64,000 nt of DNA from JACKFE01 sp050248735 (GCA_050248735.1 JBFWRU010000005.1:186001-250000); one strand, 5' to 3'; numbered from the stretch's first letter, positions 52,543-61,252 are shown. The notes: a model not told the origin generated them from the sequence alone. Made by a program: numbers and translations.

Positions 52543-53307
52543 TTACGGGGCGGCGGTGATCCGATCCTTTATCTCATCAAAAGTGGATTTGGGAATGACA
52601 TTTTTCGCCACCAGTTCGCCTCGCAACCGATAAGGCCGATTGGATACCACCTCCTCGGCTATTTCACGGCTTAACCCCAGACTTAAGACCAGATCACTAA
52701 CGGACGCCTTATTGATGTTCACGACTTCTCCTCCAATCTTCGGAAGCGATGGGGGAGTCACGATTTTGGGAGCCGCAGGCTTGGCCATAGCCATTGGCGA
52801 TCCTGTGGATTTTGGAGAAGATTCCGGAACCGAGGCACTCATGGGGTCCATGGATTTAGAACCTGTCCCGGCCATGCCACCGCCGCCCGATACTCTGGAA
52901 TCCTTGAGTTCTTTTTGGTACCGAATGACCGTATCTTTCAAGGCCCGATTTTGGGTCTTGACCTTTTGATACTGTTCGGCCAATACACGCAATTTACCCA
53001 CCAACTGAACTTTTTCCTGATCAATTTCCCTCTCACGGGTCTCCAGAAGCGTTTGCTCGTTTTTCCGCCCTTCCTTTACTCGCTGGACTTCGGCAGTGGC
53101 CATTTCCAAATCGGCTGAAAATTTTTCATTGACGCTTTTGAGATTTCGAATTTGCTCTTCCAGCGCTTCTTGATGCATCCGGCTTTTTTCCAGTTCGGCT
53201 TTAGCCGCTTCCATATCCGTCACCGTGGCCTCATACTGACTTTTGGAAACCATACACCCTGATAAGCCGAAAATCATCACAAAGGAAAGGACCACCCACT
53301 TTGTCAT
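52543..53307 (-). CDS. lipoprotein with coiled coil and C-terminal helix-hairpin-helix domain
   Basis: The roughly 254-residue protein starts at ATG 53307 (GGAGG upstream). It has a lipoprotein signal (M-T-K-W-V-V-L-S-F-V-M-I-F-G-L-S-G-C, lipobox L-S-G-C), a long coiled coil (about 20-135), a Gly/Ser/Pro-rich linker and a C-terminal ComEA-like domain (V-V-N-I-N-K-A-S-V-S-D-L, L-G-L-S-R-E-I-A-E-E-V-V). ComEA-type domains bind DNA at the cell surface, so a DNA-uptake or protein-docking role is possible, but other lipoproteins also carry this fold. Confidence 0.82.
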   Translation of the reverse strand: MTKWVVLSFVMIFGLSGCMVSKSQYEATVTDMEAAKAELEKSRMHQEALEEQIRNLKSVNEKFSADLEMATAEVQRVKEGRKNEQTLLETREREIDQEKVQLVGKLRVLAEQYQKVKTQNRALKDTVIRYQKELKDSRVSGGGGMAGTGSKSMDPMSASVPESSPKSTGSPMAMAKPAAPKIVTPPSLPKIGGEVVNINKASVSDLVLSLGLSREIAEEVVSNRPYRLRGELVAKNVIPKSTFDEIKDRITAAP

Positions 53308-53397
53308 AACACCCTCCTCATCCCTGCTCATTGAATGTTCATCCTTGAAAAAGCCTTATTGTTACCGACCAAGACACATACTCGGTCCTTACCTGAG

Positions 53398-53427
53398 GAT
53401 GTATTGCAATCCTTGAGTTATGTCAAG
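53398..53427 (-). promoter_or_regulatory. possible promoter of the coiled-coil lipoprotein gene
   Basis: Minus-strand TTGACA (53427-53422), 18-base spacer and TACATC (53403-53398). It is well placed about 90 bases upstream of the start, but the -10 is weak. Confidence 0.4.
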
Positions 53428-53508
53428 ATGATAGTGGGGAAATGAGATGTACGGGGTGATGAGCAAGGAGGAGATCGCTACTTCCATTTTTCCCTGACGT
53501 TTCACTTC

Positions 53509-54315
53509 TTATTCTTTCCTGTCTCCCTCAACATACCATTGCGGCTGTCGGTCCCTCAGTAAATCATTAAAGGGGTTAATCCGCTTGTTTCTGGCCAGGG
53601 GCACCTCAATATCACACCCATACAATTGCGAATCGGATTCCTGAGCCCGATACAGGATCCGTCCGTTTGGAGCCACAATTTCACTCATGCCGATAAATCG
53701 CAATGGTGATTTTCCGCCTCGCTCTTCCCGACCAATTCGATTCGCCGTTACGGCAAAGACACGATTTTCCAAACACCGGGTAACCATGGCATCGGGGCAA
53801 TAGGGTAACACCAGGTTACTGGGATGGCAGAGGATATCGGCTCCCTTCAAGGCCAAGGTTCTGGCCGACTCCGGATAAAACCAATCAAAACACACCATCA
53901 ATCCGACTTTCGCCACCCCGATGTCCCAAACTTGAAATCCGGTATTCCCCGGGGCAAACCAGAGGGTCTCCTCAAAAAACAAATGTGTTTTCCGATAGGT
54001 TCCTATTTGACCAGAGGGCCCTAATAGCATAGCAGAGTTATAGAGACAGCCATCGGCACGCTCGGCAAACCCCAGAACAACATACAGGGAGCGTCCTTGA
54101 AGCGCCTCCTGAATAGTTTGAAAAACCCGACTGGATCCGGCATCCTGGGCCAGCTCTTCCACTTCAGACTTACCGACAAACTGGTAGCCCGACAGGGCCA
54201 ATTCCGGAAAGACGAGAAGATCTCCCGAAAACTCCTTAATGGCCTCCAGGATCGTATTCAGATTGTATTGAATCTCTCCAAACCGTGGATCAAATTGAAA
54301 AAATCCTACCTTCAT
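53509..54315 (-). CDS. carbon-nitrogen hydrolase (nitrilase superfamily)
   Basis: The 268-residue enzyme shows the nitrilase triad: Glu in F-P-E-L-A-L-S-G-Y, Lys in Y-R-K-T-H-L-F-F-E-E, and Cys in V-C-F-D-W-F-Y-P-E-S. It most resembles small aliphatic amidases and N-carbamoyl-putrescine-type hydrolases; the substrate is not determinable. It is not coupled to its neighbours. Confidence 0.92.
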   Translation of the reverse strand: MKVGFFQFDPRFGEIQYNLNTILEAIKEFSGDLLVFPELALSGYQFVGKSEVEELAQDAGSSRVFQTIQEALQGRSLYVVLGFAERADGCLYNSAMLLGPSGQIGTYRKTHLFFEETLWFAPGNTGFQVWDIGVAKVGLMVCFDWFYPESARTLALKGADILCHPSNLVLPYCPDAMVTRCLENRVFAVTANRIGREERGGKSPLRFIGMSEIVAPNGRILYRAQESDSQLYGCDIEVPLARNKRINPFNDLLRDRQPQWYVEGDRKE

Positions 54316-54336
54316 GACGTCGAGGAATCACTCCAT

Positions 54337-54374
54337 AAAAAAAGCGGGTAGAGAACCCTCTACCCGCTTTTTTT
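54337..54374 (-). terminator. terminator downstream of the SmbP-like gene
   Basis: A perfect 17-bp stem (54337-54353 with 54358-54374) with a four-base loop includes a run of seven A, which reads as T on the minus strand. It lies 23 bases after the SmbP-like stop. Confidence 0.95.
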
Positions 54375-54396
54375 GCATATATCGTAAAGGAAAAGA

Positions 54397-54753
54397 CTAA
54401 TGGACCTCTTTCATATGCATCACGGCACTTTGAGCATGCTTGGTGGCCACTTCGGCATGTCCCTCTTTGCCATGGGCGATGGCTTCCATCAGTTCGTGTA
54501 CCCCCTCATCCAAATGAGGGTTTTTCACATCTTTTTGGGCGGCTTGAGCATGAGTCAGCGCCTCTGTAGCATGTTCCACCACCGCGTCGGCATGCCCCAT
54601 ACCTCCATGTTTCGCTGCGCCTTCAGCATGCGCAATGGCCTCCGCCACGTGGGGATTTCCCCCGGCAAGGGCAACCGCTCCCCATGATCCGACCAAAAAT
54701 ATTCCCAGAACTGCGACCAAGCCCATCCCACCCATCAATGCTGGCTTCCTCAT
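54397..54753 (-). CDS. small His-rich metal-binding protein, SmbP-like
   Basis: The 118-residue protein has a signal peptide (about 1-31, ending V-A-L-A-G-G) and a mature part of repeated helical units rich in His (A-H-A-E-G-A-A-K-H, H-A-D-A-V-V-E-H-A, L-T-H-A-Q-A, H-A-E-V-A-T-K-H-A). This is the pattern of SmbP from Nitrosomonas europaea, a periplasmic four-helix protein that binds copper and other divalent metals. It is monocistronic with GGAGG and a strong terminator. Confidence 0.88.
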   Translation of the reverse strand: MRKPALMGGMGLVAVLGIFLVGSWGAVALAGGNPHVAEAIAHAEGAAKHGGMGHADAVVEHATEALTHAQAAQKDVKNPHLDEGVHELMEAIAHGKEGHAEVATKHAQSAVMHMKEVH

Positions 54754-54830
54754 CCCTGACCTCCTTCTAAAAAAGTGAATGATTCCTTAACTGGGGGATT
54801 AAAATATCCTCTCACGCTCAACCGAGAAGA

Positions 54831-55697
54831 TCAAGACGGCTTGGTCTGCTCGGGATTGGTAACTTTATGAAGTAATTTGACATCTTTTTCAGTCGGAGCG
54901 GCAAAGTCCCGTGACCACTCCCACCAGGATCCCGGATAGGTTTTGACTTTCCCATATCCCACGTAGCGCAGCAAACAGTAAACCCAAGCCGCTCGAATGC
55001 CTCCCAGACAATAGGTGATAATTTCCTGATCCTGACGAAGCCCATGGTCCTCGAAAATCTTCTGGATTTCATGAACCGGTTTCACGGTGGCATCAGGGTT
55101 CAGAAAACGATTCCAGGGAAGATTCATGGCTGAAGGGATATGCCCGGATCTCGGCAATCCATCGATTTCTTTTCCCGCATATTCTTCCACGCTCCGAGCG
55201 TCCAAAAGGATCGTATCAGGATGAGAGGTTTTTACCATTTTCTTCAAGGTATCTTTATACACAATCAATTCCGGATTGACCGTTGCGGAAAAATCCCCCG
55301 GTTTTGGTGTGATCGTTTCATGTTGAAAGGCCCGTTGCTCCCGCACCCATTTTACCCAGCCACCATCCAGAATCCTGACACTTGGATGTCCGAGAAATTT
55401 TAACATCCAATACATTCGGCCTTCGTCTCCCCAATTATCAAAAGGGTTGGAATAAATCACAATATCGCTGGATTGATTGATCCCAAGAGCCTTCAATCGA
55501 CGTTCAATCCGATCGACGTTGGGATCCAAAACTCCCTTGGCCACGGCATCGGGATCACTATACTCATGCCAGGTGCTATGTACCGCTCCCGGGATATGGG
55601 AGGAATAGGCCGCACGGCCCCGAACATCGATCAGCACGAGATCCTCCCTCCCCAAATTTTGGAACAACGTCTCAGAATCGATAAACATGTTTTCCAT
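54831..55697 (-). CDS. two-domain rhodanese sulfurtransferase
   Basis: The roughly 288-residue protein has two rhodanese domains. The first (V-L-I-D-V-R-G-R-A-A-Y, P-G-A-V-H-S-T) lacks an active Cys. The second (I-L-L-D-A-R-S-V-E-E-Y) carries the catalytic Cys in T-Y-C-L-G-G-I-R-A. The C-L-G-G-I-R loop differs from the C-R-K-G-V-T of thiosulfate types. No export signal is seen, so it is probably cytoplasmic. ATG at 55697 is used; a TTG 12 bases upstream is possible. Confidence 0.92.
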   Translation of the reverse strand: MENMFIDSETLFQNLGREDLVLIDVRGRAAYSSHIPGAVHSTWHEYSDPDAVAKGVLDPNVDRIERRLKALGINQSSDIVIYSNPFDNWGDEGRMYWMLKFLGHPSVRILDGGWVKWVREQRAFQHETITPKPGDFSATVNPELIVYKDTLKKMVKTSHPDTILLDARSVEEYAGKEIDGLPRSGHIPSAMNLPWNRFLNPDATVKPVHEIQKIFEDHGLRQDQEIITYCLGGIRAAWVYCLLRYVGYGKVKTYPGSWWEWSRDFAAPTEKDVKLLHKVTNPEQTKPS

Positions 55698-55725
55698 GGC
55701 TCTTCTCAACCTTTAATCAAAAAAG

Positions 55726-57045
55726 TTATGACATCCCGGTCGGTGTATATTCACCTTCTGTTTTTTGGGGAACCGCACACCCCAATTCCGGATGGGGTTC
55801 CTGTTGGTCGAGGGCCACTGCCAGGCTCCCGTCCAGAGGGAACTCCCGTTCGTAAATCGTAAAGACATAGGGATCTTCGGCTTTCAGCTCGTATCGGTCG
55901 ATCAGCATCTGATGCTGGTCATCGGTCAGAATATGATACCGGATTCGAGCCACGACGCTCCACCCTTTTTCTGCCTGAGGAATTTCATACTCAAAACTGT
56001 AATCCCGACTGGCGAGCGGCAGCAAACGATTATCATACACCTCGACAATGACGGGGTGCCAGAGGATCCAACGTCCCATCGTATCCGTCTGGTGTTGTAC
56101 CACTTGTCCATTGGGGTCTTTCACCAAAAAATCCACGGAGAAAAATCGATCGGGATCACCGGTTGGAATTTTATGACCCGCACCGGCATTAATCAGGGTC
56201 AAGGTCAACGTCACATCATCACCGGGATGGGGAGTCGGAGGGTCCACCTGAACCTGAACGGCGACGGCTTTTTTAATCATGTCGGGATCGTGCCCCCCAC
56301 GCCAGAGATGCCGGCGCCCATATCGAATCGGGCTATTCTTGGCCACCGGTCGTTGAACTTCGGGCATATGGCACGTCTGACAAGTGAACCCGCGTTCTTT
56401 AATAAAAAACTCCCCTTCTGACTCGGCATAGGTTCCGCAGGGCCCCACGTTATAAAACTGCATGGGACCTGAGACGACATTGTGACACCGGTAACAGACT
56501 TGCGTCGTGCGAAATGACGGATCATACCGGGTCGGATGCGGAGCGGCAGAATCATCATACGGGCCCAGAATCACTCCGTCTCGCACATGACAAGCCGCAC
56601 AGGTCACCCCTTCCCGTTGATATTCGGAATCGTACCGATAATTGGGAATTTCAAACGCCTTTTCCACACGACCGCGTGGTAAATCTTGAATAAGGGTTGG
56701 CTGTTGATTCTCTAATGGGGTATGACAATTTAAACATACCCACACATTGCCGTCTTTTTTCCAATAGGCTTGAAAAAATGGATCCGTATAGGCATGGGCA
56801 TGGATACTGGTTTTCCATTCCTCATAAATTTCCTGATGACAACTCCCGCATTCTTCAGCTTTCAGACTCTTCAGACCGACCGGAACCTGTTGATAGGGAA
56901 TGGCCTTGGCATAGTCCTCCCGTAATCCAAAAATCACGGTGGGTCGGACTTCCGTGTAAAACACATAAATTCCGACTCCGAGCAGAAGCAGGAACAATAA
57001 CCAGAATTTGAGTCGCCAAGTCCGTTTGGAGGCCATAATCGTCAA
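55726..57045 (-). CDS. membrane-anchored pentaheme cytochrome c
   Basis: The 439-residue protein has an N-terminal transmembrane anchor (W-L-L-F-L-L-L-L-G-V-G-I-Y-V-F-Y, about 15-30) and five C-x2-C-H haem sites: C66-H70, C104-H108, C149-H153, C184-H188 and C222-H226. The C-terminal half has no haem motif and looks beta-rich (V-T-L-T-L-I-N-A-G-A-G-H-K-I-P-T-G). The haem part resembles cytochrome c-552/c-554 families. It probably moves electrons on the periplasmic side; its partner is unknown. The start (TTG 57045 or ATG nine bases inside) overlaps the next upstream gene's stop. Confidence 0.9.
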   Translation of the reverse strand: MTIMASKRTWRLKFWLLFLLLLGVGIYVFYTEVRPTVIFGLREDYAKAIPYQQVPVGLKSLKAEECGSCHQEIYEEWKTSIHAHAYTDPFFQAYWKKDGNVWVCLNCHTPLENQQPTLIQDLPRGRVEKAFEIPNYRYDSEYQREGVTCAACHVRDGVILGPYDDSAAPHPTRYDPSFRTTQVCYRCHNVVSGPMQFYNVGPCGTYAESEGEFFIKERGFTCQTCHMPEVQRPVAKNSPIRYGRRHLWRGGHDPDMIKKAVAVQVQVDPPTPHPGDDVTLTLTLINAGAGHKIPTGDPDRFFSVDFLVKDPNGQVVQHQTDTMGRWILWHPVIVEVYDNRLLPLASRDYSFEYEIPQAEKGWSVVARIRYHILTDDQHQMLIDRYELKAEDPYVFTIYEREFPLDGSLAVALDQQEPHPELGCAVPQKTEGEYTPTGMS

Positions 57046-57986
57046 CTTGCCATTAACATTTGGAGATGCCGGTCCACCGACCCCGCCAGGGCCCGTAAAT
57101 GATACCCGCCTTCCAAACAGGAGACGATCCGCCCATCGGCAAATTGGTTGGCCAAATCCGCCACAATCGTCGTTAAATCTCCGTATCCTTCGTCCGTTAA
57201 ATCCATACTGGCCAACGGATCATCCCTGTGGGCATCAAATCCGGCTGAAATCAGTACAAAATCAGGCCGAAACGATTCTGCAGCCTGAACCAGAACTTTT
57301 TGGAAAATTTCACGATATTCATCATCCCCCTGGCCGCCAGAGAGGGGAACATTAATGGTATACCCTCGGCCTTTCCCTTCACCGGTTTCTGTGGCATGAC
57401 CTGTACCAGGATAATAGGGAAATTGGTGGGTACTGAAAAACAGGACGGAAGGGTCATCATAGAAACTGTGTTGCGTCCCGTTGCCATGATGTACGTCCCA
57501 ATCCACAATCATCACGCGCTGCAGTCCATATCGTTGTTGAATATAGCGTGCGGCTATTGCCACGGAGTTAAAAAAACAAAAACCCTTGGCGTGATCGGCT
57601 TCCGCGTGATGTCCGGGAGGACGAACCGCGCAAAAGACATGACGCACCTCTCCGCTCATGACCGCATCCACAGCCGTCAGAGCGCCTCCTGAAGCCAAAT
57701 AGGCCGCCTTCAATGTGCCCGGGGACATGGAAGTATCGGGGTCCAGATAGGCATACCCCTCTGAGGGAGATTGTCGCTCCAGACTGTCAATGTAGGAGGC
57801 TTGATGGATGGTTTCTATCCATTTCCGTTCGGCCCGGCGTGGGGTGAGGTGATGGAGCCGCGACCAGATTCCGGAGGTTTCCAGACCAGCGCGAATAGCC
57901 CGTAATCTCTCGGGTGACTCAGGATGACCGGAGCCCATTTCATGCTCAAGAAAGGCTGGGTGAAAAATATACCCGACGCGTCCCAT
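57042..57986 (-). CDS. histone deacetylase family hydrolase (AcuC/APAH-like)
   Basis: The 314-residue zinc hydrolase has P-P-G-H-H-A-E, G-F-C-F-F-N-S-V-A, the zinc motif D-W-D-V-H-H-G-N-G-T-Q, and S-A-G-F-D-A-H-R-D-D-P. Bacterial members deacetylate acetyl-lysine proteins (AcuC) or acetylpolyamines. It overlaps the pentaheme cytochrome gene, so the two are co-translated, an odd pairing. Confidence 0.95.
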   Translation of the reverse strand: MGRVGYIFHPAFLEHEMGSGHPESPERLRAIRAGLETSGIWSRLHHLTPRRAERKWIETIHQASYIDSLERQSPSEGYAYLDPDTSMSPGTLKAAYLASGGALTAVDAVMSGEVRHVFCAVRPPGHHAEADHAKGFCFFNSVAIAARYIQQRYGLQRVMIVDWDVHHGNGTQHSFYDDPSVLFFSTHQFPYYPGTGHATETGEGKGRGYTINVPLSGGQGDDEYREIFQKVLVQAAESFRPDFVLISAGFDAHRDDPLASMDLTDEGYGDLTTIVADLANQFADGRIVSCLEGGYHLRALAGSVDRHLQMLMAS

Positions 57987-58012
57987 CCAAATTTGCTCAA
58001 AAAATTATTGAT

Positions 58013-58099
58013 GTGAAAATGAAGCTCGGAGGAAAACCGGTAGAGCCTCGTGAAACCAACCCGGAATACTTGTTTAACCAGGAAGGAAAATCCTGGTGA
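58013..58099 (+). CDS. possible small protein, 26-28 aa
   Basis: A frame ending at TGA 58097-58099 encodes K-L-G-G-K-P-V-E-P-R-E-T-N-P-E-Y-L-F-N-Q, a composition unlike random sequence. Starts could be GTG 58013 or ATG 58019, but no ribosome site precedes them. It lies in the gap between the divergent HDAC-like and TPR genes. It may be a real short gene or chance. Confidence 0.3.
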   Translation: MKMKLGGKPVEPRETNPEYLFNQEGKSW

Positions 58100-58181
58100 A
58101 TCCTAACACAGGAGTTTCCCTTAGACAACGGAATGGCTCACATGATACGCTCAAAGACTTTTACCAACAGTGGCAATTCAG

Positions 58182-58505
58182 ATGACTATGGCCAATCCAA
58201 AAATCGAACAATTCCAAAAAATCCTCAAAATGGATCCCAAAGATGAAACCATGTGGTTCGGATTGGGAAAAGCCTATATGGGTGATGAAAAATGGGATGA
58301 AGCCATTGCGGCGCTTGAACAATGCGTCGCCGTTAAACCCACCTATTCGGCCGCCTTGTTTGCGTTGGCCCAATCCCTCAATCGTCACGGGGATCATGAT
58401 CGATGCCGCACGGTGTGCGCCGATGGCATTAAGGTAGCGACCGCCAACGGAGATCTGCTGGTCATTAAGCAACTGGAAGAACTTAAAAAATCTCTTCCAT
58501 CCTGA
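58182..58505 (+). CDS. TPR-repeat protein
   Basis: The roughly 107-residue protein contains about two tetratricopeptide repeats (W-F-G-L-G-K-A-Y-M-G-D-E-K-W-D-E-A-I and A-L-F-A-L-A-Q-S-L-N-R-H-G-D), followed by a short helix. It has no signal peptide and probably mediates protein contacts. The start is uncertain among GTG 58170, ATG 58182 and ATG 58188, with no clear ribosome site. Confidence 0.85.
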   Translation: MTMANPKIEQFQKILKMDPKDETMWFGLGKAYMGDEKWDEAIAALEQCVAVKPTYSAALFALAQSLNRHGDHDRCRTVCADGIKVATANGDLLVIKQLEELKKSLPS

Positions 58506-58565
58506 GCCAGTCCTTTTTCCAGTTCGCATTCTTTCACCGTATATTTTTTTCACCGCCCTTTATCC

Positions 58566-59327
58566 TTACAGGGCCTCCTTCAGTATCCGGATTTCCCTGG
58601 CCGTCATTTCATAACTGGCAAACACATTATTGGCCAATAGGCGAATTCGTGGATGGAGAGAGTCATTGGGTGGCCTCGTCACCCAATGGACCTGCCGGAT
58701 TCGGATAGGATTCCGAATTTCCTGGGCAGGCGCATTCCAGCACGTTAACAGGATTCCGCTGAACTGGGGCACCTCGGCCAACACTCCCACCAGCATGCCC
58801 GCAATCCGCTGAAGGTCCAAAGGCGGCACGGGCCCTGATCGTCCCTTATCTGACAGCACATCCGGGACACTCACGGCCAGCAACACCGGAGCACAATACC
58901 GTTTCAACTGCTTGGCTTTTTCCGCCATGCGAGCCAACAATCGCCTGACGAATACATGCTCAAAAAAATCATCCCCCGTTTCAGACAAAATCTCGGAACT
59001 GGCTCGGGAAAAAGCGGCCTTCCCGACCAAACTTTGCGTGGATTGAATGACGGTGATCTCGACAAAAAAGCGATGGGAGCCCGCATAGCACTGCAGGTCC
59101 GCCGTCCGTCCTCCACTGGCTTCCAGAAAGGCCACGGAAAATCCCGCCTGAATTAAAAAATGCGCGGTTTGGATTTCAGCCCGCGAGGAAGCGGCTTCCT
59201 TTTCCGTGGACCGTTCGAGTTGCTGGCGCAAGTCCATCAACCGACTTTGACTTTCGGGGTCCGTACAGACAGACGACACCCGTGCCCATTCCTGCAGGAC
59301 GGTTTGCTGGCGAAATTTTTTTCTCAT
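58566..59327 (-). CDS. PD-(D/E)XK nuclease-like protein of unknown function
   Basis: In the 253-residue protein, residues 48-95 have the order of a PD-(D/E)XK core: E51 in a helix with A-E-I-Q-T-A-H-F-L, then G-G-R-T-A-D-L-Q (D77), a strand, and F-F-V-E-I-T (E90-x-T92, with Thr at the usual Lys place). The N-terminus is helical and basic. The C-terminal half is alpha/beta. It may be a restriction-type or defence nuclease domain, or an inactive relative. No methylase or other defence gene adjoins it. Confidence 0.65.
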   Translation of the reverse strand: MRKKFRQQTVLQEWARVSSVCTDPESQSRLMDLRQQLERSTEKEAASSRAEIQTAHFLIQAGFSVAFLEASGGRTADLQCYAGSHRFFVEITVIQSTQSLVGKAAFSRASSEILSETGDDFFEHVFVRRLLARMAEKAKQLKRYCAPVLLAVSVPDVLSDKGRSGPVPPLDLQRIAGMLVGVLAEVPQFSGILLTCWNAPAQEIRNPIRIRQVHWVTRPPNDSLHPRIRLLANNVFASYEMTAREIRILKEAL

Positions 59328-59511
59328 AATAGGTCATCGTATCAAAAACATCCGTGCCCCGGAGTTTCATTCAATTGATTACCCACATGCTTTGCCGAGC
59401 TTGCCCTGAGCGCTGTCGAAGCAGGTCGGCAGGACAACTTTGCGGAACAGCCACAGACATCAGAATGCTCATCCGCAGAATGTAACCGTAAATCTCCCTT
59501 TGCCGGGTGAC

Positions 59512-60219
59512 CTACAGACCTGTCGATTCGGGCTGTCTTTTCAGCTCTTCCAGACTAAACTGTTTCGGTAATAAGACAGGGAGCACCAGGCCGATGGGAT
59601 CTCCACGGTGAATGGTAATCGGGGCTTCCCCAACGGTGCGATCCAACTGAAGCAGGAAATTCGTCACAAAGGCATCATAATCGGGGAGAAAATCGTAGAG
59701 ATTGGGTGTCGTTTTGTACTCTTGGCTTTTAACCCCCTCCCAAATCGAGAAGGGGCGTTGGGGCAAATGATAAAAATGATTGGGGATATCCTTCATCATC
59801 ATGCCCAGTTGTTTGGGATAATAAAACCGCAGGCCGCAACAAAGTTTGGGAAACCCGCTATTCAGAATCGTATCCACATACATGCCTGAAAAAGATTTGT
59901 ACCCTAGCAGACGCTCTTCAGGAAGGATGGGAGGTGATTGCCATTCAAACCCCTTCCCCTTCCGGCGAAGTCGACAATCGGCAGGAGAGCGGATAAGCCA
60001 ACCATACTGCCCCACAAATCGAACGGGGCCACAGTCATCAGGAATAACGGTATACCCGCTGGCAGCGAGTTCCCGTTGGTCGGGCAGAGACATTCCCGTC
60101 ATCAATGGACGGTGGGGATGGAAATCAAGCTTCAACCGTTCGGGAGCAAAGGCCGTCGAATACTCCCGTTCCCAATAGATGGTCCACTTATCTTCCGTAC
60201 TGCCCGGTAACGCATCCAT
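59512..60219 (-). CDS. DUF6065-like protein
   Basis: The 235-residue protein with Y-T-V-I-P-D-D-C-G-P-V-R, F-V-G-Q-Y-G-W-L-I-R-S-P-A and G-D-P-I-G-L-V-L-P-V resembles proteins filed as DUF6065, which have no known function. There is no signal peptide or membrane segment. The family assignment is from memory of the pattern and is moderate. Confidence 0.6.
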   Translation of the reverse strand: MDALPGSTEDKWTIYWEREYSTAFAPERLKLDFHPHRPLMTGMSLPDQRELAASGYTVIPDDCGPVRFVGQYGWLIRSPADCRLRRKGKGFEWQSPPILPEERLLGYKSFSGMYVDTILNSGFPKLCCGLRFYYPKQLGMMMKDIPNHFYHLPQRPFSIWEGVKSQEYKTTPNLYDFLPDYDAFVTNFLLQLDRTVGEAPITIHRGDPIGLVLPVLLPKQFSLEELKRQPESTGL

Positions 60220-60366
60220 GACATCACTCTGTCAATTGAAATTAAGAAACGAATAGAGGTTTGGCGTTCATTGGTGAAAGGGTTTGCCGGGAATGTGTCT
60301 ATTGATCTGTCAATAAGATATTAGGGTACCTGCCATGACCAGCAGGCATGACGAACAGGCAATCCA

Positions 60367-60996
60367 TTAGGGTTGTTGGCCACGCTTTACCATCCAGGCT
60401 ACCTCTGCGACCCGTTTGCCCAAAGCCCTTGCGCCGGCTTTTTCCTGGTCATTAATGCCGGGACTATCCCCTTCGGTCGTGGCCGACGCCCCAAAGGCTC
60501 CCCCGTCGCTTACGACGATCATCTGGTTCCCTAACATCGCAGCTAAAATCGTGAGCATGGTGACTTCCTTTCCGCTGGAAATCTGCCCACCAGTCGCAAA
60601 TGCTGCCCCGACCTTATTCCGCATCTTGAATTCAGGAAAGACGCCGAATTCGAACTGCCAGCGGTCAAAAAATGTCTTTACCTCCCCGGACATATTCGAC
60701 CAGTACACCGGTGACCCCACCACCACAGCATCGCTGCTGAACAAATCATTCCTGGTCACCTGCCCTACGGTTTTCAGTAACACCCTGGTTCCCTCAACGG
60801 ACTGGGCCCCTTCCTGAACATTTCTGGCCATTTGTTCGGTGTTGCCGGATAGGGAATGATAGGTCACGAGAACCTGAAGGGAAGGATCGGCCTGGGACAG
60901 TGGAGTTTGAGCGGAGACCTCAGCACAAACCATACCCCACACCAGGCAGGCCAACATGACCCAACAGACATGCTTCGGGGATATTTTCATTGGCAA
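60367..60996 (-). CDS. exported flavodoxin/WrbA-like flavoprotein
   Basis: The 209-residue protein has an apparent signal peptide (V-M-L-A-C-L-V-W-G-M-V-C-A-E-V-S-A-Q) followed by a flavodoxin fold: FMN phosphate loop Y-H-S-L-S-G-N-T-E-Q, then G-S-P-V-Y-W-S-N-M and F-A-T-G-G. The fold and G-S-P-x-Y motif match WrbA-type NAD(P)H:quinone oxidoreductases. Such enzymes are normally cytoplasmic, so a signal peptide is unusual. Confidence 0.85.
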   Translation of the reverse strand: MPMKISPKHVCWVMLACLVWGMVCAEVSAQTPLSQADPSLQVLVTYHSLSGNTEQMARNVQEGAQSVEGTRVLLKTVGQVTRNDLFSSDAVVVGSPVYWSNMSGEVKTFFDRWQFEFGVFPEFKMRNKVGAAFATGGQISSGKEVTMLTILAAMLGNQMIVVSDGGAFGASATTEGDSPGINDQEKAGARALGKRVAEVAWMVKRGQQP

Positions 60997-61066
60997 TTAA
61001 ATAAAGAAGAACAAAGGACCTGAACATCCTGGTCAGGCGTATGAATCCAGTGGAGATCACCGCTTA

Positions 61067-61252
61067 CTAACGTCGTTCAATCTCTTCATCCATCTGCTCC
61101 TCCACTGACACATGCGTCAAGGCACCTCGGTAATCACACTTATGACACCGCACCCGAAATTCCTCCAACCACTTCTCTTGCACAAAATGTTGATGACATT
61201 TTGGGCAGGCAAACACCCCCTTTACATAATGGACCTGCTTCCGATACTTCAT
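61067..61252 (-). CDS. small zinc-ribbon protein
   Basis: The 61-residue protein carries two C-x2-C knuckles, C16-P-K-C19 and C36-H-K-C39, forming a zinc ribbon, and a charged tail (E-E-Q-M-D-E-E-I-E-R-R). No further domain; function unknown. It lies downstream of the tyrosine recombinase. Confidence 0.8.
   Translation of the reverse strand: MKYRKQVHYVKGVFACPKCHQHFVQEKWLEEFRVRCHKCDYRGALTHVSVEEQMDEEIERR

Noticed and set aside
59380..59440. short intergenic motif GAGCGCTGTCGAAG resembling a dispersed repeat
   Set aside because: Only one copy is seen in this window, so repeat status cannot be supported.
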